A stretch of DNA of 21,069 bases from positions 1 to 21,069 of the forward strand of contig CAJMLO010000013.1 of the NCBI GenBank assembly GCA_905214245.1, written 5' to 3'. The position numbers and the translations under genes are program-made. Position 1 is the first letter of the stretch. Each line of letters opens with the position of its first letter. Under the pieces are notes generated by a model. The model saw nothing but the letters and a program-made list of their open reading frames with translations. It was not told the DNA's origin and did no database searches. Source of the stretch: an uncultured bacterium (GTDB lineage Bacteria; Bacillota; Clostridia; TANB77; CAG-508). Shown in pieces: positions 14,100 to 21,069 of the stretch.

Positions 14100-14792
14100 A
14101 TGGAATGGAACAAAAATATTCTTTCAAAGATTGATTTTGAAGATATAAAAAACGAAGAAGAAAAGAAAGATGTAGCAAATAAAATTGCAAATAAAATAAA
14201 AGATGGAGATATTATTGGGTTTGGTTCTGGATCTACTGCATATTTAACAATACAGGCAATTGCAGAAAAGATGCAGAAAGAAAATATTAAAATTACTGCA
14301 ATTCCAACTTCATATGAGGTTGAATTATTATGCAATTTTTTAAATATTCCTACTACGACATTGCAAAATGCAAAACCAGATTGGAGTTTTGATGGAGCAG
14401 ATGAGGTAAATCAAGATAATTGGATGATAAAAGGTAGAGGTGGAGCAATGTTTAGAGAAAAGCTAAATATTGCAAATTCTACTATTACATATATTTTAGT
14501 TGATAAAACAAAATTGGTAAAAAAATTAGGAGAAAATTTTGCTATTCCAGTTGAGTGCTATCCTGGTAGCTTAAATTATGTTAAAGAAGAATTATTAATT
14601 CTTGGTGCAAAAAGCGTTGAAATTCGCAAAGCAGAGAAAAAAGATGGACCTATTATAACAGAAAGTGGTAATATTATTTTGGATGCAAGGTTTGATGAAA
14701 TATCAGAGCATTTGGAAAAAGATATAAAATCTATAACAGGAGTAATTGAAAGTGGATTGTTTATTGGATATCCAGTTGAAGTTATTTCATAA
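14100..14792 (+). CDS. rpiA: Ribose-5-phosphate isomerase A
   Basis: Interconverts ribose 5-phosphate and ribulose 5-phosphate in the non-oxidative pentose phosphate pathway; cytoplasmic. 230 residues, usual length. Family motifs in order: GFGSGSTAYLTIQAIAEKM (phosphate-binding loop), IPTSYEVELLC, DWSFDGADEVNQDNWMIKGR (catalytic Asp pair), GGAMFREKLNI (catalytic Glu), YILVDKTKLVKKLG and the late GNIILDARF. AGGAGGAGG lies before the ATG. It is the first gene of a tightly packed run (rpiA, tagO/wecA, ruvB, two membrane proteins, queH) downstream of a consensus promoter. Confidence 0.95.
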   Translation: MEWNKNILSKIDFEDIKNEEEKKDVANKIANKIKDGDIIGFGSGSTAYLTIQAIAEKMQKENIKITAIPTSYEVELLCNFLNIPTTTLQNAKPDWSFDGADEVNQDNWMIKGRGGAMFREKLNIANSTITYILVDKTKLVKKLGENFAIPVECYPGSLNYVKEELLILGAKSVEIRKAEKKDGPIITESGNIILDARFDEISEHLEKDIKSITGVIESGLFIGYPVEVIS

Positions 14793-14828
14793 TTTACAAA
14801 ATATATAAAAAGAAACGGAGATATAATT

Positions 14829-15999
14829 ATGTGGGGAGATATTGTTATTGCATTTTTACTTGCGTTTATTACAGCATTTGTTATTACGCCTCATACAATG
14901 AGATTAGCAAAAAAAGTTGGAGCTGTTGACCTTCCAAATGATAGAAGGGTAAATAAGAAGCCTATGCCTAGACTTCGGAGGACTTGCGGTAATTGCGGGA
15001 TTTTTAGTTTCAACAATTTATCTACTTTTAATGATGGATTTTGAAAATTCAATTGATTTATTCGGAGATAATTTAATAGTAAAACTTCTTGGCTTTCTAG
15101 CAGGTATTGCTGTACTTGGAATTACGTGCTTTATAGATGATTCTAAGGGGATTCCAAGCATGGTTAAACTTCTAGCACAAATTGTTGCAGCTATAATTGT
15201 TATAATGTGTGGAATAAGAATCGAGAATTTTACTTTGCCATTTACAGATAATAAAATTTTTATGAATGAAATTTTTTCATTTATTTTAACGCTTGGTTGG
15301 ATTGTGGGGATTACAAATGCTATTAATTTAATTGATGGACTTGATGGACTATCTTCGGGAGTTTGCTTGATTTCATGTTTGTCACTTCTTATTATATTTT
15401 CGCTTAATGGCTCTCCTATAATTGCTATAGTACTTATTACGGCTTTAGCAGGTGCAATCGTTGGATTTTTACCATTTAATTTTAGCCCAGCTAAAACATT
15501 TATTGGTGATACAGGTTCAAATTTTATGGGATTTTCTTTGTCGATTATTTCAATCTTGGGTGTGGCAAAAACTTATACTGCAATTGTCTTAATTGCACCG
15601 ATTATAGTGCTTGCACTTCCAATTTTTGATACATTATTTGCAATTGTAAGAAGAATAATTAAGGGAAAATCAATAAAAGCAGTTCTTAAACCTGATAAAG
15701 GTCATTTGCACCATAGATTGATGCAAAAAGGGTATACACAAAAGCAAGCAGTTTTAATTATGTATGGAATTACTGCAATACTTGGTATGTTTGCAATTAT
15801 TTTACTTGAAAGTGGAATTTGGAAAGCTTTGTCTTTTGCACTTCTTATTTGTGCGATTGTGGCAATTGGATATAAAGATATTGTAAGAGTTATGGGAGAC
15901 AAAGTAGATTCAAAACAGACAAACAATAAAAAAGAAGAGGCAGAAATTGAAAAAGAGATAGAAGAAATTGAGTCAGGAAAACATAGAAAAAATGTTTAG
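14829..15999 (+). CDS. tagO: Undecaprenyl-phosphate GlcNAc-1-phosphate transferase (TagO/WecA/MraY-like), interrupted by a +1 frameshift at a CGG codon
   Basis: Integral membrane enzyme that moves a sugar-1-phosphate from a UDP-sugar to undecaprenyl phosphate, starting wall teichoic acid or another surface glycan. The first frame (14829-15044) carries the family start, with a membrane helix, ITPHTMRLAKKVGAVDLPND and KKPMPRL, then runs into 22 unrelated residues. Skipping the C of the in-frame CGG at 14976 gives GGLAVIAGF, exactly the conserved PRLGGLA motif, and continues to 15999. The downstream part holds CFIDDSKGIPSMVKLLAQ, NLIDGLDGLSSGV, FIGDTGSNFMGF and the WecA-type KPDKGHLHHRLMQKG, ending in a charged tail. 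The joined protein has 389 residues. The ATG at 15031 has no ribosome site, so a separate downstream gene is unlikely. Frameshifting, mutation or assembly error are all possible. Confidence 0.88.
14973..14979 (+). other. +1 frameshift site in tagO/wecA (CTT CGG A)
   Basis: The zero frame reads CCT AGA CTT CGG AGG; the family frame reads GGA GGA CTT GCG from 14977. Skipping C14976 restores Pro-Arg-Leu-Gly-Gly-Leu. CTT in the P site can also re-pair one base forward (TTC), as known for CTT in the prfB frameshift. It has the same CGG-A core as the dacF site. Confidence 0.75.
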
Positions 16000-16025
16000 A
16001 ATATTTAATCGGAGGAAAAGACTAG

Positions 16026-17030
16026 ATGGATGATGAAAGAATTATAAGTCCAGAGATTGAAGATGCAATTGAAGAGAGAATGGAAAATTCTTTAAGACCT
16101 AAATTGCTTGAAGAATATGTTGGACAGGATAAAGTAAAAGAAAATCTAAAAGTATACATAGAAGCAGCAAAAAAGAGAGGAGAACCTCTTGACCATGTTT
16201 TATTATATGGACCTCCTGGACTTGGAAAAACAACACTGGCAAATATTATTTCAAATGAAATGAACTCTAATATAAAAATTACATCAGGACCCGCAATAGA
16301 AAAGCCTGGGGATTTAGCAGCACTTTTAACGAATTTATCTGAGTTTGATGTTCTATTTATAGATGAAATTCATCGTCTTAATAAAAGTGTTGAAGAAATT
16401 TTGTATCCAGCTTTGGAAGATTATACATTAGACATCATGATTGGAAAAGGCCCAAGTGCAAGATCTATAAGACTTGATTTGCCTAAGTTTACACTTATTG
16501 GTGCAACAACAAGAGCGGGCTCGCTTGCAACACCTTTAAGAGATAGATTTGGAATTGTAAACAGACTAGAGTTATATAATACAAGAGATCTAACAACAAT
16601 TGTTAAGAGGTCTGCGGGAATCTTGGAAGTAAATATTGATGAGAATTCTGCAATAGAAATTGCAAAGAGGTCAAGAGGTACACCAAGAATTGCCAATAGA
16701 CTTTTAAAAAGAGTTAGAGATTATGCAGCAGTTTTAGGTAATGGAGATATTACACTTGATATTACTAAAATAGCATTAACTAAGCTAGAAATTGACGACC
16801 AAGGACTTGATAATATAGATAGAAGAATTTTGGAAACAATGATAAATAGATATCAAGGAAGACCTGTTGGAATTGAAACAATTGCAACAACTATTGGAGA
16901 AGAAGCAGAAACGGTAGAGGATGTTTATGAACCATATTTAATACAAATTGGATTTATAGCTCGTACAGTTAGAGGAAGAGTACCACTTCCTGCAGCATAT
17001 GAGCATATAGGAGTTGAATACGATGGATAA
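16026..17030 (+). CDS. ruvB: Holliday junction ATP-dependent DNA helicase RuvB
   Basis: AAA+ motor that, with RuvA, drives branch migration of Holliday junctions. 334 residues, typical. It starts with the usual acidic stretch and SLRPKLLEEYVGQDKVKENL. Walker A is GPPGLGKT (62-69), Walker B is LFIDEIHRL, sensor 1 is IGATTRAG, the arginine finger region is PLRDRFGI, and the C-terminal winged helix includes GRPVGIETIATTIGEEAETV and the QIGFIARTVRGRV ending. GGAGG lies 9 bases before the ATG. No ruvA or ruvC is in the window, so ruvB is separated from its usual partner and sits between cell-envelope genes. Confidence 0.97.
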   Translation: MDDERIISPEIEDAIEERMENSLRPKLLEEYVGQDKVKENLKVYIEAAKKRGEPLDHVLLYGPPGLGKTTLANIISNEMNSNIKITSGPAIEKPGDLAALLTNLSEFDVLFIDEIHRLNKSVEEILYPALEDYTLDIMIGKGPSARSIRLDLPKFTLIGATTRAGSLATPLRDRFGIVNRLELYNTRDLTTIVKRSAGILEVNIDENSAIEIAKRSRGTPRIANRLLKRVRDYAAVLGNGDITLDITKIALTKLEIDDQGLDNIDRRILETMINRYQGRPVGIETIATTIGEEAETVEDVYEPYLIQIGFIARTVRGRVPLPAAYEHIGVEYDG

Positions 17031-18549
17031 AAAAGTAGATTTAAAATTAGTTGCATTAATGGGAGTAATAATTATATTTACAATAATTTTAATTATGTCT
17101 TATCAATTTAAGGCAAATGCTATAAGTATAAGTAGTGTGGGCGTAATTATAATTGAGATAGGAGTAATTATATGTTCAATTATTTGTGCATTGGCTAGTG
17201 GATATATTATTAATAAGAAAGAAGTTAAACCTGAAAAAGCGTTGCTATATATTTTACCAATATTTTGCATAGTGCTATCTGCAGTGATACCAGTAGGTAG
17301 AGGTCATGATGAATACAATCATTGGATAAAATCATATGAAGTTTCGGTAGGTGAATTTTTTACTCCAATAGTTGAAGGTAATTCTTCAGCGAATGTGCCA
17401 GAGGCAATTTTAAATGTTATTGTAGAAAAAACAAAGGGCGTATTTAAATATAGTGATAATATTGGTTTACTAAATGTAAAGCTTGATGAAAGTGCCAAAA
17501 CGAAGGTTCAAATCAATAATATTGCTACATACTGTTTTGTACAATACATACCTCAAGCTATTGGAATAGCAGTTGGAAGGATAATTACTAAAGTACCATT
17601 GTTACTTGCATACTTTGGAAGAACATTTAATTTTGCAGTTTGTATAACATTAATGTATTTTGCAATAAAAAATATTCCATTTGGCAAAAACATCATGCTT
17701 GCATTGTCAATTTTGCCAATTACAATAGAAGGATTTGCGACACTTTCATCAGATGGAATAACAATTGCAATAGCATGTTTCTTTATTTCATATGTATTTA
17801 AATTAATGTATGATGAAAAAACAAAATGCGGAAAAAAGGAATTGATCATACTAGGAGTTTCAGGAGCAATTCTTGCGCTTTGTAAATTTGTATATTTACC
17901 AATTGTTTTTCTAACAATACTGATACCGAAAGAAAAATTTAAAAATAATAAAGAAAGAATAATTTCTATAACATTAATTGTTACAATTGCGGTTATATTA
18001 AATTTGTTGTGGTTATATATAGGAAGTACATCACTTGTGCAATTAAATCCTAATGCTACAAAATATAAATTTATGCAAATATTAACAAATCCAATAGAGT
18101 ATATAGAAAAAGTTATCTATACTTTTACTAATAACTTTGATATGTATTTTGAATCATGTTTTGGAGGACAGTTGGAATGGGATGAGGTTGTTAAAATGCC
18201 GATTATTCCATATATAACATGTGCAGTGATGTTAATTGCTACAATGAGCGAAGAAAAATTAAAAGACATTTTTGATAAAAAACAGATTATAGTTATGATG
18301 TTTATTATTTTAGCAGTAGCAGGGCTAATATTTACAAGTATATTTTTACAATGGACATCAGATAAAATAGAAATAAATGGAGTTCAAGGCAGATACTTTT
18401 TACCAATTTTGCCATTGATAATGTTCTTGATTGGTAAAATAAAAATCAAAACCCTATACAAGACACAAAATATTACAAAATTAATTTGTATTACAGGATA
18501 TATTGTTATGATTTATACAGCAATATCAACTATGGCTATACATTTGTAA
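17023..18549 (+). CDS. DUF2142 family polytopic membrane protein (probable glycosyltransferase-like)
   Basis: About 508 residues with some ten or more membrane helices. The segment GRGHDEYNHWIKSYEVSVGE after the second helix pair carries the acidic D-E and H residues typical of the first outer loop of DUF2142 and of GT-C glycosyltransferases; CFVQYIPQAIGIAVGRII also fits DUF2142. The large extracytoplasmic part near residues 340-400 is short. The family occurs with teichoic acid and surface polysaccharide genes; no reaction has been assigned to this one. The ATG at 17023 is chosen, with AGGAG 9 bases upstream, rather than the TTG at 17014. It overlaps the ruvB stop by 8 bases, suggesting translational coupling. 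Confidence 0.8.
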   Translation: MDKKVDLKLVALMGVIIIFTIILIMSYQFKANAISISSVGVIIIEIGVIICSIICALASGYIINKKEVKPEKALLYILPIFCIVLSAVIPVGRGHDEYNHWIKSYEVSVGEFFTPIVEGNSSANVPEAILNVIVEKTKGVFKYSDNIGLLNVKLDESAKTKVQINNIATYCFVQYIPQAIGIAVGRIITKVPLLLAYFGRTFNFAVCITLMYFAIKNIPFGKNIMLALSILPITIEGFATLSSDGITIAIACFFISYVFKLMYDEKTKCGKKELIILGVSGAILALCKFVYLPIVFLTILIPKEKFKNNKERIISITLIVTIAVILNLLWLYIGSTSLVQLNPNATKYKFMQILTNPIEYIEKVIYTFTNNFDMYFESCFGGQLEWDEVVKMPIIPYITCAVMLIATMSEEKLKDIFDKKQIIVMMFIILAVAGLIFTSIFLQWTSDKIEINGVQGRYFLPILPLIMFLIGKIKIKTLYKTQNITKLICITGYIVMIYTAISTMAIHL

Positions 18550-18568
18550 TATGTAGGAGGAATTACAT

Positions 18569-19999
18569 ATGAATGTTAAAGAAAATAAAAATAACATTTT
18601 TATTATACTATTTACAGTATGTTCTGCACTTTTTGCAGTGCCATCAATTATCTATATTTTTCAAAATAAAACAATTTATAAATTTTCTTGGGTATGGACA
18701 TATTTGTTTAAAAGGCCTATGACAAAAATTGATTGTTACATAAATGCATCTTTATTTTTTATTTTATTTACTGCAATTTTTTTATTATATTTTTTCGTAC
18801 TAAAGAAACATAATAAAATATTAAAAAGTAAAAAGCAAATATTTACATTGATAATAATTGCTTCATTATTATTTATGATAATTATTCCATATACAAGCAC
18901 AGATGTATATTCATATATTGCAAATGGATGGTCGTCAGCTCATTATAAAGAAAATCCTTATTATATTTCAACTGGAGAAATTGCACAAAAAAATGACGTG
19001 TCTGATCCGATGTTTAATAAAGTTGCAAATTGTTGGAGATTTGAAAAAGTGGTTTATGGTCCAGCTTGGACAATTATTTGTACTGCTCTTTCATGGCTAT
19101 CTTTCGGCAATATCGATATTGCACTTTTGATATTTAAACTTGCAAATTTGGCAGTACATATAATAAATTGTATTTTAATTTACAAAATCACAAAGAAAAA
19201 TTTATTTGTAGTTTTATATGGATTAAATCCATTTATATTATTTGAAGGATTAACAAATGTTCATAATGACATATTTATAGTGTTATTTATTTTGCTTGCA
19301 TTATATGCGGTTATAAAAAAGAAAAATTTATTTATAGCAGTTGCATGCATTGCAGTAGCTACAGCGATAAAATATTTGGCAATTTTGATACTACCTTTTG
19401 TGATTTTGTATGCAGTAAAAGATAAAGAAATAAAAGAAAGAGTAAAATGCTGTATATGGTGTGGTATCGAATATATTGCGATAATTGCACTACTTTATGT
19501 GATATATGTAAAAAATGATTTATCTGTACTTATGGGATTATTTATTCAACAATCCAAATATAATAGATCGATATTTTATCTAATATATGAGCTTACAGGT
19601 CAAAATGTAAAAGTAGTTTCGTTAATGCAAAATTTTGCATTACTTGCATTTGCTGTATATTATGTATATGTGGTAATTAGAATATTAATTAGCAAAAAAA
19701 TAAATATGCATCAAATTATGGAAAAATATAATTTTATATTATTAATATTTACATTTATATTAATTACAAACTTTAATCCATGGTACATAATGTGGTTTTA
19801 TCCAACCATATTTTTAATAAGAGGAAAATCAATAAAGAATATCTTGTATTTATCATATACGTGTGAAATAGCAAATTTACTATCATTTGCATTATGGAGT
19901 GAAAAACAAATTCTAGGAATACCATATTTTATAATTATGATTGGAGGAGCAATTATTCTTAATATGGCAAACAGAGTTAAAATAAAGAAAATAGCTTAA
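18569..19999 (+). CDS. Polytopic membrane protein, GT-C type mannosyltransferase-like
   Basis: 476 residues with about eleven membrane helices. After the third helix comes YTSTDVYSYIANGWSSAHYK, then ENPYYI and YGPAWTIICTALSWL; this D-Y-x-Y ... NPYY ... YGP order, followed by LYGLNPFILFEGLTNVHNDI and AIKYLAILILPFVILY, is typical of GT-C glycosyltransferases that use polyprenyl-phosphate sugars (the MptB or GT87-like group). The conserved acidic residue of the first outer loop is the likely catalytic base; this is family knowledge, not tested here. AGGAGG lies 7 bases before the ATG. It follows the DUF2142 gene by 19 bases, and with tagO/wecA suggests a surface glycan pathway. Confidence 0.78.
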   Translation: MNVKENKNNIFIILFTVCSALFAVPSIIYIFQNKTIYKFSWVWTYLFKRPMTKIDCYINASLFFILFTAIFLLYFFVLKKHNKILKSKKQIFTLIIIASLLFMIIIPYTSTDVYSYIANGWSSAHYKENPYYISTGEIAQKNDVSDPMFNKVANCWRFEKVVYGPAWTIICTALSWLSFGNIDIALLIFKLANLAVHIINCILIYKITKKNLFVVLYGLNPFILFEGLTNVHNDIFIVLFILLALYAVIKKKNLFIAVACIAVATAIKYLAILILPFVILYAVKDKEIKERVKCCIWCGIEYIAIIALLYVIYVKNDLSVLMGLFIQQSKYNRSIFYLIYELTGQNVKVVSLMQNFALLAFAVYYVYVVIRILISKKINMHQIMEKYNFILLIFTFILITNFNPWYIMWFYPTIFLIRGKSIKNILYLSYTCEIANLLSFALWSEKQILGIPYFIIMIGGAIILNMANRVKIKKIA

Positions 20000-20017
20000 T
20001 TTAGAAAGGAATATAAA

Positions 20018-20575
20018 ATGAAATTATTAATGCATACATGCTGTGCACCTTGTAGTGTATATTGCATAGACAGTTTAAGAAAAGAAGGAATTGAACCAAC
20101 AGTATTTTGGTATAACCCAAATATACATCCATATATGGAGTATAAATCAAGAAGAGATTGTTTGAAGGAATATACTAAAAGTATAAATGTGGAAGCAATA
20201 TTTGAAGAAGATTATGGTCTTGACGAATTTTGCAAAAATGTAATATGTGATTTAAAAAACAGATGTGTAAATTACTGCTATAAAGTACGTCTTGAAAAAA
20301 CAGTAAAATATGCAAAAGAACACGGATATGATGCATTTACGACAACTTTGTTTGTAAGTCCTTATCAAAAGCATGATGAGATAAAAGCATTATGTGAAAA
20401 ACTTGCAAAGGAATATGAGATTGAATTTTTATATAGAGATTTTAGAGTAGGATTTAGAGAGGGACAAGCAAAAGCAAGGGAGCTTGGACTTTATATGCAA
20501 AAATATTGTGGATGCGTTTTTTCAGAGGAAGACAGATATAATAAACAAATTATGCGAGACAAAGTAATATCGTAG
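20018..20575 (+). CDS. queH: Epoxyqueuosine reductase QueH
   Basis: Last step of queuosine synthesis in tRNA: reduces epoxyqueuosine to queuosine. QueH (formerly DUF208) is unrelated to QueG. 185 residues, typical. The N-terminal LLMHTCCAPCSVYC carries the iron-sulfur ligand pair C8-C9; further cysteines are in CVNYCYKVRLEKT and the late YMQKYCGCVFSEEDRY. FVSPYQKHDEI and YRDFRVGFREGQAKARELGL are also family-typical. AGAAAGGAA lies before the ATG, 18 bases after the preceding gene, so it ends the operon-like run. No other queuosine gene is in the window. Confidence 0.94.
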   Translation: MKLLMHTCCAPCSVYCIDSLRKEGIEPTVFWYNPNIHPYMEYKSRRDCLKEYTKSINVEAIFEEDYGLDEFCKNVICDLKNRCVNYCYKVRLEKTVKYAKEHGYDAFTTTLFVSPYQKHDEIKALCEKLAKEYEIEFLYRDFRVGFREGQAKARELGLYMQKYCGCVFSEEDRYNKQIMRDKVIS

Positions 20576-20680
20576 CGTAGCACAGTGTGATCCGCTATGA
20601 AGAGATATAATAAAAATATTTGAAAAAGCAAAAGATAGGAAATTTGAACATGATGAGGAGCGTTAATAATAAATAAAAAT

Positions 20681-20932
20681 ATGAAAAGGATATACAAAGA
20701 ACCAATAAAAGCAGAAACAGAAACAACTATAAATGTATTATATAGCGAAAATATGTTATCATTGTACACAAACAAAGTGAGTCTACAAAGGCAACTTAAT
20801 AAATTGATAGGAGAGCCAACTAAGGAGTACAAAATAAAAAGAAGCATCGTAGGAAGTTTGTGGGAAATACCTTTAACTGATAAAATAAAAATTCAAAAGG
20901 TAATAGTTAAAGCAAACATATATGAATTGTAG
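20681..20932 (+). CDS. Small conserved-looking hypothetical protein
   Basis: 83 residues, no signal or membrane helix; basic, with ETETTINVLYSENMLSLYTN and LQRQLNKLIGEPTKEYKIKR followed by SIVGSLWEIPLTDKIKIQK. The pattern looks like a folded small domain, and I have the impression of similar short proteins in other Clostridia, but I cannot name the family. The only candidate ATG lacks a ribosome site right before it; GAGGAG lies 21 bases upstream. A short open stretch ending at 20666 immediately precedes it (see findings). A strong terminator follows the stop, which supports expression. Confidence 0.65.
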   Translation: MKRIYKEPIKAETETTINVLYSENMLSLYTNKVSLQRQLNKLIGEPTKEYKIKRSIVGSLWEIPLTDKIKIQKVIVKANIYEL

Positions 20933-20949
20933 ATGATATATGTAAAGTA

Positions 20950-20995
20950 AAAGCACTGTAAAATGAGTACATTTTCAATACAGTGCTTTTATTTT
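20950..20995 (+). terminator. Intrinsic terminator after the last gene
   Basis: An 11-bp stem (AAAGCACTGTA at 20950-20960 with TACAGTGCTTT at 20979-20989) with a small inner stem AAATG/CATTT, then TATTTTAT. Confidence 0.85.
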
Positions 20996-21000
20996 ATCAT

Positions 21001-21062
21001 TATATTCGGAAACTTAAATTGGCTATGGACAAAGGGCGACTTAAAGTCGCTTTATTCTTTAC
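21001..21062 (+). repeat. Intergenic three-hairpin repeat, copy 5 (3' half only)
   Basis: Matches the last 60 bases of copy 3 closely: ATTCGGAAACTTAAATTGGC, then GGACAAAGGGCGAC and GTCGCTTTATTC, with the last stem GGCGAC-TTAAA-GTCGC intact. The end hairpin and the 5' arm of the middle hairpin are missing. It directly follows another terminator at the edge of the window. Confidence 0.75.
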
Positions 21063-21069
21063 TATCAAT

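Noticed and set aside
11899..14979. Frameshifts explained as homopolymer sequencing errors
   Set aside because: Neither extra base lies in a run of identical bases (GAACGGA and CTTCGGA), so this common error type does not fit; other assembly errors remain possible.
15031..15999. Separate gene starting at the ATG at 15031
   Set aside because: There is no ribosome site before it, and the sequence between the CGG site and 15031 continues the conserved membrane-enzyme sequence in the same frame; it is the second half of the interrupted gene.
20491..20847. Minus-strand reading frame across the end of queH
   Set aside because: It overlaps queH and the following gene, lacks a ribosome site, and is Leu/Phe/Ser-rich like other shadows.

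Overview
The window looks like chromosomal DNA from an AT-rich, endospore-forming member of the Clostridia, possibly an uncultured gut lineage. The evidence is A/T-dominated codon use, AGA as the main arginine codon, strong AGGAGG-type ribosome sites, and sporulation genes (spoVS, ytfJ/gerW, a dacF-type carboxypeptidase, and a VanW protein). All genes but one are on the + strand. No rRNA, tRNA, CRISPR array, insertion sequence or prophage gene was seen.

Layout. 1-5 kb: xerD; then rny, ymdB and spoVS, a neighbourhood also known from Bacillus subtilis, but here with a small extra gene of foreign codon style (3253-3642, weakly Spo0A C-terminal-like) between rny and ymdB. 5.3-8.6 kb: an orphan membrane-anchored peptide-binding protein, then recA with a LexA-box-like palindrome at its predicted transcription start, and overlapping recX. 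8.6-12 kb: scpA, a DUF2953 membrane protein, ytfJ and dacF; scpB is missing from its usual place. 12.1-14 kb: vanW (minus strand), a 53-residue membrane protein, rpmE and a DUF5665-type membrane protein. 14.1-20.6 kb: one operon-like run of rpiA, a tagO/wecA-type sugar-phosphate transferase, ruvB, two large polytopic membrane proteins (DUF2142 and a GT-C glycosyltransferase-like protein) and queH. A small conserved-looking unknown gene closes the window.

Main observations. (1) dacF and tagO/wecA are each broken by one extra base, and in both the break lies at an in-frame CGG codon followed by A. Skipping the C and reading GGA (Gly) restores a family-typical protein. In my reading these are the only two in-frame CGG codons in the window outside the foreign-looking 3253-3642 gene. 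This suggests CGG-directed +1 frameshifting, perhaps because CGG has no efficient tRNA; two independent mutations or assembly errors remain the alternatives. (2) A roughly 130-nt intergenic repeat with three hairpins occurs four times plus one half copy. It sits just downstream of genes and ends in a terminator-like stem. One copy has its end hairpin inverted. (3) A separate hairpin-plus-promoter block at 12847-12930 lies between vanW and the 53-residue protein gene.
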